From NCBI RefSeq assembly GCF_010015475.1, contig NZ_SSNI01000005.1:156151-220150 (forward strand): DNA of 64,000 bases, in the 5' to 3' direction. Under the pieces are notes generated by a model, which was not told the DNA's origin, did not search any database, and saw only the letters and a program-made list of their open reading frames with translations. Shown here one piece after another: positions 51,325-61,357 of the stretch (the first letter of the stretch is position 1; each line of letters starts with the position of its first letter). This stretch comes from Pontibacter pamirensis (GTDB lineage: Bacteria; Bacteroidota; Bacteroidia; Cytophagales; Hymenobacteraceae). The translations under genes and the position numbers were made by a program.

Positions 51325-52167
51325 ATGTCTTTGATACTTGATTTAACTATAGCTATTCCGGTCAAAAACGAAGAAAAGAATTTGCCTGGATGCCTCCAAG
51401 CTATCGGAAAAGATTTCGCTAGCCATGTAGTCGTGATAGATTCAGGTAGTACAGACCAGACAAAGGAACTGGCAAGAGAATTTGGAGCTGAGGTATTGGA
51501 TTTTGTCTGGGATGGAAAGTTTCCTAAAAAGCGAAACTGGTTCTTAAGAACTCATACACCAAATACAAAATGGGTTTTCTTTCTGGATGCTGATGAGTAC
51601 TTAACAGATGCTTTTAAAACTGAGCTCCGAAAAGCAATAGAGCTGGATGATAATAAAGTAGGATACTGGTTAAGTTACACCGTTTATTTTTTAGGAAAGC
51701 AACTGAAGGGTGGTTACCCGCTGCGGAAACTAGCCTTGTTTCAGGTGGGCGCTGGTGAGTACGAAAAGATTGATGAGGACCAGTGGAGCCTGTTAGACAT
51801 GGAGGTACATGAACACCCTGTTCTTGATGGAGAAGTCGGGATCATCCGAAGTAAAATAGACCATCAGGATTTTAGGGGAGTATCTAACTTCGTATTGAAG
51901 CATAATGAATATGCCAGTTGGGAGGCAGCCAGATTCCTTAAAGGAATGACAGAACCTCAAAGCTTTGCAAAGCTGACATGGAAGCAGCGCCTGAAATACC
52001 GCCTGTTGAACAACAGTGTTCTGATTGGCCCAGCTTTTTTCTGTGGGAGCTATTTCCTTTTAGGAGGCTTTAGAGATGGAGCCAGGGGTTTTGCCCATGC
52101 CGTATTACGAATGTCGTACTTTGTCCAAGTTTATTGTAAAATACAAGAAAGAGGTGTTAATCAATGA
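51325..52167 (+). CDS. Family 2 glycosyltransferase, WaaE/KdtX-like
   Basis: A 280-residue GT-A enzyme. The start LTIAIPVKNEEKNLPGCLQAI and the motif VIDSGSTDQTKELAREFGAEV are the family 2 signature; WVFFLDADEYLTDAF supplies the DxD-type metal site (DAD, about residue 95). A conserved mid part with GKQLKGGYPLRKLALFQ and VHEHPVLDGEVGII matches the subgroup whose members include the LPS-core beta-glucosyltransferases WaaE/KdtX. There is one C-terminal hydrophobic helix (LLNNSVLIGPAFFCGSYFLLGGF), perhaps a membrane anchor. ATG at 51325. Confidence 0.9.
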   Translation: MSLILDLTIAIPVKNEEKNLPGCLQAIGKDFASHVVVIDSGSTDQTKELAREFGAEVLDFVWDGKFPKKRNWFLRTHTPNTKWVFFLDADEYLTDAFKTELRKAIELDDNKVGYWLSYTVYFLGKQLKGGYPLRKLALFQVGAGEYEKIDEDQWSLLDMEVHEHPVLDGEVGIIRSKIDHQDFRGVSNFVLKHNEYASWEAARFLKGMTEPQSFAKLTWKQRLKYRLLNNSVLIGPAFFCGSYFLLGGFRDGARGFAHAVLRMSYFVQVYCKIQERGVNQ

Positions 52168-52725
52168 TTTAGCAGGAATTGTTAACTTAAATCTTGCTAA
52201 ATCTTATACAATATAGCCCATATGTGCTTCATCACCATTGGTTTTTTATAACTATACAAGCTTTTTAAGATCATGCCTATATTCATAGGCTGTTCAGCTA
52301 CTGTTGTCTTGAGTTGATAGCATCAGGGCAAGGGGGTATCTGTGAACAAAGGGATGAATTACTTCTAAGCAGTTCCTTATTTAGATCGGTATGGTTCAAG
52401 AAATTAAATTGTGCTTTCTTCGTAACGCTTCCTCCTCTATTCCTATATTATTTTCTTATTCATCTGTCGAATAAACCCATATAATTATAGGAATTAACAA
52501 AAGTTTTATGTTTGTCACCCATACAGGTGCATTCACAAGGAAAAAACAGCCATTTGAATAATAATCAGTTAAAATAGAAATAAAGTATTTTATTAAAATT
52601 TAAACAATTATATTTAATTGTGGTATAATTATATGTGTAGTTGGTTGTTCGCTCTGAGCAGGACCAGCAGGCATTTATTCTTCAGTTTTTACTTTTTTAT
52701 TTATAAAATTGACAATCAGTATTTT
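52168..52725. other. Intergenic gap, no gene seen
   Basis: About 560 AT-rich bases between two glycosyltransferase genes. The upstream part of the next frame (from 52618) is open but looks non-coding: a string of Phe, Ser, Arg and Tyr codons before the real start. No hairpin or repeat is supported. Confidence 0.45.
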
Positions 52726-54030
52726 ATGAAAAAAAGAATACTTCTGATAGGGTACAACTACTATCCAGAGCCTACAGGTATCGGGAAGTATAGTGGGGAG
52801 ATGATTGCTTGGTTAGCTCAACACGGTTATGAATGTGAGGTAGTCACTGCTTACCCATATTATCCGCAGTGGAAGGTTCAAGGCCTGTATACTGAAAAAA
52901 AGTTCTGGTACTGCACGGAGTATCTAAATGCGGGAGGAACAAAAGTAAAGGTGAACAGATGTCCCATGTATGTACCCTCAGTCCCTACTGGACTTAAGCG
53001 TATAGCCTTAGATTTGTCATTCCTGATTTCAGCTTTTTTTAAAATTTGCCAATTACTTTTTCAGAAAAAGTTTGATTATGTGATCACGGTTGTGCCTTGC
53101 TTTCAGTTTGGCTTGTTGGGTGTGTTTTACAAACTATGTCGTAAAACTGTGTTGCTATACCACATTCAGGATTTGCAGATTGAAGCAGCCAGAGATTTGA
53201 AAATGATAACATCTCATGCAGTTATAAAAGCATTATTTAAATTAGAAAAATATATTTTAAGTAAATCAGATGCTATTAGTAGCATTTCTGATGGGATGGT
53301 TCATAAAATAAAAATAAAGGCAAAAAAAGATATTTTCCTGTGCGCCAACTGGACAGACTGTACTCTTTTTTTTCCGATTCAGAATAAGAGTACCATAAAA
53401 GAAAATTATGGGTTTAAACCATCCGATAAGATTGTTTTATACTCAGGTGCCATAGGAGAGAAGCAGGGCTTGGGTGCGATTTTGCATGCAGCGAAGACAT
53501 TCGAAATGCATGCTGAAATAAAGTTCATTATATGTGGTTCAGGCCCTTACAAAGAAAAGTTACTTCTGTTGGCAGCAAAAATGGAACTGAAGAACGTCAT
53601 ATTTTTTCCCTTGCAGCCTTCTGAAAGCTTTAACCTGTTCCTGAACCTGGCTGATGTTCATTTGATCATTCAGAAATCAAATGCAGGTGACCTTGTAATG
53701 CCTTCTAAACTTACATCTGTGCTGGGAGTAGGAGGGCTGGCTCTGATAACTGCGCATAAAGGAACAGGTTTATACTCTAGTGTAAGTCTGCATAATATAG
53801 GGCTATTAATTGAGCCTGAAGACCAGCAGGCCCTTAACACGGGCATCTGGAAAGCTATTTCAGAAAACCATGATTCTATAAGGGCAAATGCCCGTACCTA
53901 TGCGGAAGAGCATTTATCTATAGATAAGATTATGGGTGATTATGAAAAACAGGTGCTGAAGAACCATGTAAATATAAAAGGGCTGCAAACAAAAAGTCAA
54001 AAGCCACATATGGCTACAAGTATTGGCTAA
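52726..54030 (+). CDS. WcaI-like family 4 glycosyltransferase
   Basis: About 434 residues from the ATG at 52726, which gives MKKRILLIGYNYYPEPTGIGKYSGEMIAWLAQHGYECEVVTAYPYYP; this is the canonical WcaI start. The C-terminal domain has VLYSGAIGEKQGLGAILHAA and FIICGSGPYKEKL, then VMPSKLTSVLGVGGLALITA in place of a full EX7E motif; in WcaI-type enzymes the second Glu is often not conserved. Family members are colanic-acid fucosyltransferase-like. It is the last glycosyltransferase of the locus. Confidence 0.88.
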   Translation: MKKRILLIGYNYYPEPTGIGKYSGEMIAWLAQHGYECEVVTAYPYYPQWKVQGLYTEKKFWYCTEYLNAGGTKVKVNRCPMYVPSVPTGLKRIALDLSFLISAFFKICQLLFQKKFDYVITVVPCFQFGLLGVFYKLCRKTVLLYHIQDLQIEAARDLKMITSHAVIKALFKLEKYILSKSDAISSISDGMVHKIKIKAKKDIFLCANWTDCTLFFPIQNKSTIKENYGFKPSDKIVLYSGAIGEKQGLGAILHAAKTFEMHAEIKFIICGSGPYKEKLLLLAAKMELKNVIFFPLQPSESFNLFLNLADVHLIIQKSNAGDLVMPSKLTSVLGVGGLALITAHKGTGLYSSVSLHNIGLLIEPEDQQALNTGIWKAISENHDSIRANARTYAEEHLSIDKIMGDYEKQVLKNHVNIKGLQTKSQKPHMATSIG

Positions 54031-54080
54031 GCGGACAAAATACCGAAAACATACTATAAACTTTATTATAAATTTTGAAT

Positions 54081-54794
54081 ATGCGCCGCCATGCTCTTAT
54101 TGTTCTACTACTTACATGTATGTATTTACCTATAACAAATGGTAAAAATATAGATATTATAACACAGGGTGTATATGTTATACCTGATTCTATTGCCATA
54201 ACGGGCCATGGTGTTATACTTCCCAACGATGCTCTGCCTACATCAGACACGAACCGCAAATTAAGGTTTGGGTTTAAATCTGGTATAAGCTTGTCAAATA
54301 CCAACTTCAACAAAGGATTCCCAAGACCAACTGTGCCAGTGGAGACGGCGTGGAAGTATGGGTTTGCAGGTGGTTTATTGTTAGAAGTGCCGATTTATAA
54401 GAATTTGCATCTTCAGCAAGAGTATTTATTTTCCTCTCTGGGGGGGGAAGTCGTTAAAGAGAGAGTTAGATATAGATTTAGCTATTTGTCACTCCCAGTG
54501 CTGCTGAAGTATAAAGTGGTAAATAAGTTTGCTTTGCTAGTAGGTTCCCAGTTTGATTTAATCTTACAGGTAACAGAAAGTAGTGCGGGTAACACTAAAA
54601 CTATTGTTCATGAAACAGAAGGACGAAGTTTTGGTGCGGTTGCAGGGGTTACCTATAAAATATCAGATACACTCAGTCTCGATGCAAGATATATTAGTGG
54701 AATAAACCATATAGGTATAAGACTTTGCGAATTTACGAAAGAATTTAAGCTGGAAATAGTACAGCTTTCTTTTGTTATAACGCCATTCAGATAG
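54081..54794 (+). CDS. Outer-membrane beta-barrel protein (PorT-like)
   Basis: About 237 residues. The frame is open from TTG at 54075 but the ATG at 54081 (MRRHALIVLLLTCMYLPITNGK) gives a clear signal peptide. The mature protein has paired beta strands with alternating hydrophobic residues: RKLRFGFKSGISLSNTNF, WKYGFAGGLLLEVPIYKNLHLQQEYLFSSLGGE, FSYLSLPVLLKYKVVNKFALLVGSQFDLIL, and a last strand ending in LEIVQLSFVITPFR. This is the OMP_b-brl_2/PorT pattern of Bacteroidota. It may be an unrelated porin at the end of the locus, or may help surface assembly. It starts 50 bases after the last glycosyltransferase. Confidence 0.85.
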   Translation: MRRHALIVLLLTCMYLPITNGKNIDIITQGVYVIPDSIAITGHGVILPNDALPTSDTNRKLRFGFKSGISLSNTNFNKGFPRPTVPVETAWKYGFAGGLLLEVPIYKNLHLQQEYLFSSLGGEVVKERVRYRFSYLSLPVLLKYKVVNKFALLVGSQFDLILQVTESSAGNTKTIVHETEGRSFGAVAGVTYKISDTLSLDARYISGINHIGIRLCEFTKEFKLEIVQLSFVITPFR

Positions 54795-54853
54795 CTTTTG
54801 CTAATTAGTTTGTCATGCTGCTAGGTTTGTCAGCTAACAAACGTTATTGTTTA

Positions 54854-55891
54854 TAGGAGTTACGCATAGTTATTAATGAACTCTCGTTGAGCCTGCAGGA
54901 AAAGCTTTCTTTGTAAGGCATAGACATTTTCAATGCTCTTGTCCTGGCTCATCCACGTGAGCCTCTGGTAGGCCCGCAGCACACAGAACAGATGGTTCTG
55001 GATAGCCTGTGTCTGCCTGACAAAGAAGTGCTGGGCATGGCACTCCTGCTTGACACTCCTCCACCTGCCAGTGCTTTGCTTTCACCTCTTTGAAGAGCTC
55101 TCTTCCTATTTGCCGGCACGCATCCTGTTCGGGCAGGTACATGGCGTAGTGCCTCGCATGGCCTTCTGTGTCCACTCCTCCGAAACACCTGCACAAAGTC
55201 CAAGCCCTTGAGGTGGGTAAACAAACCCTCTTGCGGCATATGCTCTACTTTCCCCACCTGCTCATAGCAACCCGGGGTGGTGGAGACGATGCGGTTTGCC
55301 TCCAGCCCCACCAGAAAACCCACCACCTTGTCTCTAAGGAACTTCAGGTTCTCTATGGAGGCGTACCAACTGTCGGTGCTCACCCACTCAGGGTGCAGCC
55401 CCCACTGCCAGCACTCTTTGACCATCTCCTGGAAATAAGCATGCTTCGTTTTCCCCTCCTCATGGCGGTACACCCGGAAGTTAACTGGCATGCCCACGCC
55501 CGAGGCATCTGTATAGAACAGCGTGATGAGGTTAATGCCTTTCACCGTCCTGTGATGCCGGCCGGAGTAGAAGTATCCTACCAACTCAGGGGTTCCTACC
55601 AACTCAGTGGTGGCCGGGTCTGTGAAGGGCTTGTCCAGCACCGAATCATCTACGGAAAGAACACCTCCCTCCAGTTTCAGCCCCTGCCTGACTGCCTCAA
55701 AGAGGTCTTTGCCGGTAAAATGGCTGCTCAAAAGGAAACGGTTGATCTCATCGTGAGACACTTCCAGCACCTCACTGGCCTTCACGCAGCTCACCTTGCG
55801 CGGCTCACTCAGAAGATAAGCTATGTATTGGGCAGATTCCATGGCTGTTTATCTTGCTTCTACGTTTTTTAATCAAGCTGCGTAACTCCTA
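54854..55891 (-). mobile_element. 1038-bp insertion sequence with intact ends, decayed transposase
   Basis: Perfect 13-bp terminal inverted repeats TAGGAGTTACGCA (54854-54866) and TGCGTAACTCCTA (55879-55891), flanked by a perfect 5-bp target duplication GTTTA (54849-54853 / 55892-55896). The single transposase on the minus strand is broken in two places. The element is more GC-rich than its surroundings. The intact ends and target duplication show that it inserted recently relative to its decay, or that it moved by a transposase supplied elsewhere. Confidence 0.9.
54860..55842 (-). pseudogene. IS701/IS4-like DDE transposase, two frame breaks
   Basis: The frame from 55842 (MESAQYIAYLLSEPRKVSC) contains the HTH-like start, GVLSVDDSVLDKP with the first catalytic Asp region, DASGVGMPVNFRVYRHEEGKTKHAYF, and EWVSTDSWYASIENLKFLRDK with the second Asp. 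Around 55180 the family pattern moves to another frame, continuing GVDTEGHARHYAMYLP and FKEVKAKHWQVEE. Near 55050 it moves again to KQECHAQHFFVRQTQAIQNHLFCVLRAYQRL with about a dozen bases missing, and ends ...REFINNYA with its stop at 54860-54862 inside the end repeat. It is more like IS701/DDE-type transposases than IS982; the exact family is not certain. Confidence 0.82.
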
Positions 55892-55896
55892 GTTTA

Positions 55897-56412
55897 GATG
55901 TGCCTGCTAAAAAATTGTATCTCTTATAAAACCAGTTAAATGTAATATATCTGGGTTAAAGCTCATATATGCTTATACTAGATAAGAAGTTATAGATGGC
56001 TTAGATGCTTCACATCAGCATTTTCGCAACCACTCATAGCCATTAATATACTTTTGCAGACTTCAGCAGTTCATTTGCCACCTACTAGATGACGTTCGTC
56101 AGTTTAATTAATAGTACTTATGTAATAATAAATTATATTTGTAGATTACAAGTGTGCTAATATGTATACAATATTTATAACCTATATGATTATAGAAATT
56201 AGTTAACTGATCTTATCTTAAGATTTAGATTAATTTACAAAGAAGTGCTTTAGAATTTTATACCGCGTTTCCTCATACTGTTAGCTATAGATATACTTGA
56301 TAAGGCGCGAGGCAATTCTATAGGATAGGGTTTGGACTACAAGGGATACACTTAAAATCTGACAGCCATTTTAATTTAAGCTCCTCCAGAGAATTAGTGC
56401 TTCATTAACGTG
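55897..56412. other. Intergenic gap before the large secreted protein
   Basis: AT-rich DNA with no coding frame of merit. It probably holds the promoter of the 1600-residue gene. I see no repeat or RNA structure I can support. Confidence 0.4.
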
Positions 56413-59400
56413 ATGTTTAAACACCACAATTTTATAAAAAGTGTACTGATCCTAAACCCTATGATCATGAATTCAAAATCTATAGTTATAATGCTATGGA
56501 AGCGACTATTTTTGCCTGTGATGATGTTCTCATCCATCTTCGTTGCTTCCGCACAGCTTTTATCATTCCACCTTATACCTGCAAAAGTTTTAGAAATTCT
56601 CACAGAACTTAAAATTGCTAACGCAGCAGGTCATTCTAACATTAAACTAGATGAACCTAGCACGGGAAGCAGCGCTGTAAATAACAATGATATAGCCAGA
56701 GGGCAGGCAGACATAAGAGACAACAAATTAACAGCGGATGGGAAGAAAATGCAGTCAGAAGCATCAGTTGCAGCCTCTTCCTATTCAGCCACTTTAGCGG
56801 GCTTTGGTGGGCCCATATTAGTGATACATGCGGCTTCTAATCCTTTTAGCTTGTATTCAGCTGAAATACTACTGGCGGAGGGCTTGAATCAATACGCTAC
56901 ATCTGATATTTCTGCTGTTTCCGCTGAGATGCTGAGCAGCTATGATGTGGTTATCGTAGGAAACATTCCCTTGACTGATGCACACGTAAGTATGCTCAGC
57001 AGTTGGACCAACGCAGGAGGTACCTTGATTGCTTTGAAACCTGATGTTAAACTTGCTCCACTGTTAGGTTTGGTTTCTGCTGGCGGCACTCTAGCCAATA
57101 AATATTTACTTGTTAACACGGCATCAGGACCAGGAAAGGGAATAGTGAATCAAACAATGCAGTACCAGGGTACGGCTGAATATTATACTTTAAATGGAGC
57201 AACAAGACTGGCCACCCTATATTCAGCGGCTAATACAGCCACAACCTACCCAGCCGTTACTATGCGGACCGTAGGAGAACAAGGAGGCACAGCTGTTGCT
57301 TTTACGTATGACCTTGCACGCTCGGTGGTGTACACTCGCCAGGGTAACCCGGCTTGGTCAGGTCAGGAAAGAGATGGGCAGCCTGGCCCTATTCGCTCCA
57401 ATGATCAGTTTTATCCGGATTGGATAGACCTTAACAAAGTAATGATTCCTCAGGCCGATGAGCAGCAACGCCTTCTGGCAAATATTATCACCATGCAGTC
57501 GCGCAAACCGGTGCCGCGTTTCTGGTATTTACCCAGAGGCCTTAAAGCAGCTGTGGTCATGACGGGGGACGATCATGGTAATGGTGGTACAAAAGCAAGA
57601 TTTAACCAATACCTGCGGCTTAGTTCAGACAATAGTGCTGAAGCGGTGGCAGACTGGAGAGCCATAAGGGGTACTTCTTATATTTACCCAAACACTCCCA
57701 TAACTGATGCTGAGGCTAAATCTTTTGAGCAGCAGGGTTTTGAAATAGCCCTGCACCTTTCAACTAACTGCGCAAATTACACCGCAGCTTCCCTGGAAAG
57801 AGATCTCACAGATCAATTAGCTTCTTTCAGGTCCCGCTACCCAAGTGTTGCAGCGCCTACGACTAACCGCACGCACTGTATTGCCTGGAGTGACTGGAAC
57901 ACGCAGCCTCAATTAGAGGCTCCAAAAGGAATCAGGCTGGACGCGAACTACTATTACTGGCCAAGCCCATGGGTTCAGGACAGACCTGGTATGTTTACTG
58001 GATCAGGGATTCCGATGCGCTTTACTGATCTTAATGGTGGTTTGATTGATTGCTATCAGTTAACTACACAAATGACGGATGAGTCTGATCAGACCTTTCC
58101 TTACACTATTGATCAGTTACTTAATAAAGCGTTAGGTGCCGAAGGGTACTATGGCGTATTCTGTGCTAACATGCATACGGATGCTGATGTGTCCACTGAT
58201 TCAGATGCCATTATCGCCTCTGCAAAATCACGCAATGTGCCTGTTATTTCTTCAAAACAACTTCTCACCTGGTTAGATGGCCGCAATGGTTCTTACTTCA
58301 GTGGTATGAGTTGGAACGGTAGTGAATTAAATTTTTCAGTGAGTGTGGCAAGTGGTGCACGAAGCCTGCAGGGAATGCTGCCTTTAACTGAAACAACCGG
58401 GCGTTTGTTGAGTATAAAAATGAACGGGTCAACAGTCAACTTCACGACTGAAATTATAAAAGGTATAGAGTACGCCTTCTTCCCGTGCTCAACAGGGAAT
58501 TATACAGCTACCTACGATATTAATGCAGAACCAAATAAGGAACCGGTGGTGAGCCTTACTGCACCTGCCGACAATGCAATATATGAAGCGCCTGCTTCTA
58601 TCAGCATCACCGCTTCCGCCTCAGATGTAGACGGTACTGTTGCTAAAGTTGATTTTTATCAGGGGAATATTTTGCTTAGCTCAGATACTAACGGTGGAAA
58701 TGGCTGGAGTTTTGCCTGGAGTAATGTGGCTGCAGGCACATACTCTATTACAGCTAAAGCCACAGATAACATGGGAGCTGTAACAACTTCTGCTGCACGA
58801 ACTGTAAAGGTTACTGCGGTTTGCCCCTGCACGGTTTTCAAGCCAAGTGACGCACCTGGAGGGGATTTGTATTTTGATAATCAGGGAATACAATTGGGAA
58901 TGAAGATTCGATCCACTGAAAGCGGTTATGTTACAGGTGTGCGTTTCTACAAGCAAAGCGGTAATTCAGGTACCCACATAGGGCAGTTATATAGTAGCAC
59001 GGGCACGTTGCTTGCACAAGCTACATTTGTGAATGAAACGGCTTCGGGTTGGCAAGAAGTCGCTTTTCCAAGTCCTGTAGCTATCACGGCAGGAACAACA
59101 TATATTATTTCTTACCACAGCAGTGCCGGTTATTATTCTGCTACCAATTCATACTTTTCGCAGTCGCTTGAAACTCCTCCGCTACGTGCGCTGGCAAACG
59201 GGGAGGATGGAGCTAACGGTGTCTATAGATACAGTAACACAGCAGCGTTTCCTAATTCTGCTTATCAAAGCACAAACTACTATGTAGATGTTGTGTTTAA
59301 TAGAAATGCTCCTCCTGCTAATGCAGTGCCTTCAGTAGCCATTTCTTCTCCGGCTGCAGGTGCAACCTTTATAGCGCCAGCTTCTGTCACAATTTCTGCC

Positions 59401-61257
59401 ACGGCTACTGACAGTGACGGAACAGTAAGCAAAGTTGAATTCTATAACGGACAGACTAAGCTAGGGGAAGATTTAAATGGCCTTGATGGCTGGAGTTACT
59501 CCTGGAGCAATGTGGCAGCGGGCACTTATTCCATAACAGCCAAAGCAACGGATAATGGTGGGGCCGTTGGTGCGTCCGAAGCAAGGGCAGTAACCGTTTC
59601 CGCAGTTTGTCCCTGCACAGTATTTCGGTCTTCTGATGCGCCTGTTGGCAGCCTTTACAATGATAATAATGGAGGAATTCAACTGGGCATGAAGTTTAAG
59701 TCTTCCATCAACGGATACGCTACTGCTGTACGCTTCTATAAGCAAAGTGGCAACACAGGTACGCATATCGGGCAACTATACAGTAACACCGGCACTTTAC
59801 TGGCACAGGCCACATTTATAAATGAAACGACTTCAGGCTGGCAGCAGGTGGCCTTTTCCAGTCCTGTTGCCATATCCGCCAACACGACCTACATCATCTC
59901 CTACCACAGCAGCGGAGGTTATTATTCAGCCTCAAATCCATACTTCGAGCAGGGAGTCGACACGCCACCACTTCGTGCTTTGGCTAATGGGGAGAGTGGG
60001 CCAAATGGTATTTACCTTGTTACCAGTACACCTGCCTTCCCGACCAGCAACTATCTGACTGCCAACTATTGGGTAGATGTGGTGTTCAACAGCAGCACGA
60101 CAACAAACCAATCTCCGTCGGTTGCCATCACCTCCCCGGCTAACAACGCCACCTACACGGCGCCGGCCACCATCGACATCGCGGCCAACGCCTCCGATGG
60201 AGACGGCACGGTTTCTAAGGTGGAGTTCTACAACGGCACCACAAAGCTGGGGGAGGACCTGACCAGCCCCTACAGCTATAGCTGGACTGGCGTGGCGGCA
60301 GGCACCTACTCGCTGACGGCCAGGGCCACCGACAACGGCAACGCCGTCACCACCTCGGCTGCGGTAACTGTCACTGTTTCCGGAGCCGCCAACCAATCTC
60401 CGTCGGTTGCCATCACCTCCCCGGCCAACAACGCCACCTACACGGCGCCGGCCACCATCGACATCGCGGCCAACGCCTCCGATGGAGACGGCACGGTTTC
60501 TAAGGTGGAGTTCTACAACGGCACCACAAGGCTGGGGGAGGACCTGACCAGCCCCTACAGCTATAGCTGGACTGGCGTGGCGGCAGGCACCTACTCGCTG
60601 ACGGCCAGGGCCACCGACAACGGCAATGCCGTCACCACCTCGGCTGCGGTGAGCGTGACAGTCACAAGTCCACCTACGACGGGTACACCAACTATCACCA
60701 GCGTTAGTCCTACTTCAGGCCCGGTAGGTACTGAAGTAGAAATTACTGGTACCAATTTAGGAGAAGTAACAAAAGTGACCTTTGGCCCGTCCACTGCGCA
60801 GGTAAAGCCTAACTCAAATACAAGCACAGCGTTAGTGGCCATTGTGCCTTCAGTTAATGGTAAACTTCCGAAGAAAGTTAACGTGACGGTGACAACACCT
60901 GCTGGCAGTGTTTCAGCCAGTCAAAAGTTCACCGTTACCGCAACTGCACTCTCCACTTCTTCTGTGAGCACATTACAGTCAAGAGAACTGGAAGACAAAG
61001 AAGGTGTATTTGCTTATCCAAACCCTTTTTCTGATAAAGCAACCATTAGTTTCAGCCTATTGGATGGTGGTGAATACACGGTAAGCCTATATGATGCGAA
61101 GGGCGCAAGGGTGGCTTTGCTGGAGCAAGGGATCTTAAAATCCGGTGAGCGACGTTCTTTGGAGGTAGACGGCACTAAATTAGCGAAGGGGCTATACCTG
61201 GTACGCCTACAAACTTCCTCAGGAGCAAGCACTGTTAGGCTGGTTTTAGATAGGTAG
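56413..61257 (+). CDS. Large modular T9SS-exported protein: polysaccharide-deacetylase-like, Ig-like, DUF4082, IPT and sorting domains
   Basis: About 1614 residues. The start is uncertain: ATG at 56413 gives a long n-region, while ATG at 56467 (MNSKSIVIMLWKRLFLPVMMFSS) gives a normal signal peptide. Layout (about): 125-380 an alpha/beta domain (ILVIHAASNPFSLYSAEILLAEGLNQY) like GATase1-fold proteins; 380-690 a polysaccharide-deacetylase-like part with VVMTGDDHGNGGT and ALHLSTNCAN, the places of the metal-binding DD-H and H; Ig-like at 707; DUF4082 at 806-967; Ig-like at 971; DUF4082 at 1066; two near-identical Ig-like modules at 1233 and 1328; IPT/TIG at 1426 (SVSPTSGPVGTEVEITGTNLGEV); type A T9SS sorting domain from 1526 (YPNPFSDKATISF ... 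KGLYLVRL). It is predicted to be displayed on the cell surface. Catalytic activity is unproven. Confidence 0.9.
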   Translation: MFKHHNFIKSVLILNPMIMNSKSIVIMLWKRLFLPVMMFSSIFVASAQLLSFHLIPAKVLEILTELKIANAAGHSNIKLDEPSTGSSAVNNNDIARGQADIRDNKLTADGKKMQSEASVAASSYSATLAGFGGPILVIHAASNPFSLYSAEILLAEGLNQYATSDISAVSAEMLSSYDVVIVGNIPLTDAHVSMLSSWTNAGGTLIALKPDVKLAPLLGLVSAGGTLANKYLLVNTASGPGKGIVNQTMQYQGTAEYYTLNGATRLATLYSAANTATTYPAVTMRTVGEQGGTAVAFTYDLARSVVYTRQGNPAWSGQERDGQPGPIRSNDQFYPDWIDLNKVMIPQADEQQRLLANIITMQSRKPVPRFWYLPRGLKAAVVMTGDDHGNGGTKARFNQYLRLSSDNSAEAVADWRAIRGTSYIYPNTPITDAEAKSFEQQGFEIALHLSTNCANYTAASLERDLTDQLASFRSRYPSVAAPTTNRTHCIAWSDWNTQPQLEAPKGIRLDANYYYWPSPWVQDRPGMFTGSGIPMRFTDLNGGLIDCYQLTTQMTDESDQTFPYTIDQLLNKALGAEGYYGVFCANMHTDADVSTDSDAIIASAKSRNVPVISSKQLLTWLDGRNGSYFSGMSWNGSELNFSVSVASGARSLQGMLPLTETTGRLLSIKMNGSTVNFTTEIIKGIEYAFFPCSTGNYTATYDINAEPNKEPVVSLTAPADNAIYEAPASISITASASDVDGTVAKVDFYQGNILLSSDTNGGNGWSFAWSNVAAGTYSITAKATDNMGAVTTSAARTVKVTAVCPCTVFKPSDAPGGDLYFDNQGIQLGMKIRSTESGYVTGVRFYKQSGNSGTHIGQLYSSTGTLLAQATFVNETASGWQEVAFPSPVAITAGTTYIISYHSSAGYYSATNSYFSQSLETPPLRALANGEDGANGVYRYSNTAAFPNSAYQSTNYYVDVVFNRNAPPANAVPSVAISSPAAGATFIAPASVTISATATDSDGTVSKVEFYNGQTKLGEDLNGLDGWSYSWSNVAAGTYSITAKATDNGGAVGASEARAVTVSAVCPCTVFRSSDAPVGSLYNDNNGGIQLGMKFKSSINGYATAVRFYKQSGNTGTHIGQLYSNTGTLLAQATFINETTSGWQQVAFSSPVAISANTTYIISYHSSGGYYSASNPYFEQGVDTPPLRALANGESGPNGIYLVTSTPAFPTSNYLTANYWVDVVFNSSTTTNQSPSVAITSPANNATYTAPATIDIAANASDGDGTVSKVEFYNGTTKLGEDLTSPYSYSWTGVAAGTYSLTARATDNGNAVTTSAAVTVTVSGAANQSPSVAITSPANNATYTAPATIDIAANASDGDGTVSKVEFYNGTTRLGEDLTSPYSYSWTGVAAGTYSLTARATDNGNAVTTSAAVSVTVTSPPTTGTPTITSVSPTSGPVGTEVEITGTNLGEVTKVTFGPSTAQVKPNSNTSTALVAIVPSVNGKLPKKVNVTVTTPAGSVSASQKFTVTATALSTSSVSTLQSRELEDKEGVFAYPNPFSDKATISFSLLDGGEYTVSLYDAKGARVALLEQGILKSGERRSLEVDGTKLAKGLYLVRLQTSSGASTVRLVLDR
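60106..60650. repeat. Near-identical tandem Ig-module repeat (285-bp period)
   Basis: Two 260-bp units (60106-60365 and 60391-60650), spaced 285 bp start to start (95 codons), differ at only three bases. They change one residue (Lys to Arg in LGED context). They are strongly GC-rich, unlike the AT-rich earlier Ig modules of the same gene. This indicates a recent duplication or gene conversion with a GC-rich module elsewhere in the genome. Confidence 0.92.
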
Positions 61258-61357
61258 CCAGCCTAACAGTGGCAAGCCGCTTGGTGTCACAATCCATTAT
61301 CTATTTAATAATTATTGTCCATTTCATAGTCATTGTCCATTTCAATGCAATAAGATC

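Noticed and set aside
59932..60396. 154-codon minus-strand frame in the large modular protein gene
   Set aside because: It arises from the GC-rich repeat on the opposite strand; the plus frame is continuous across the whole gene.
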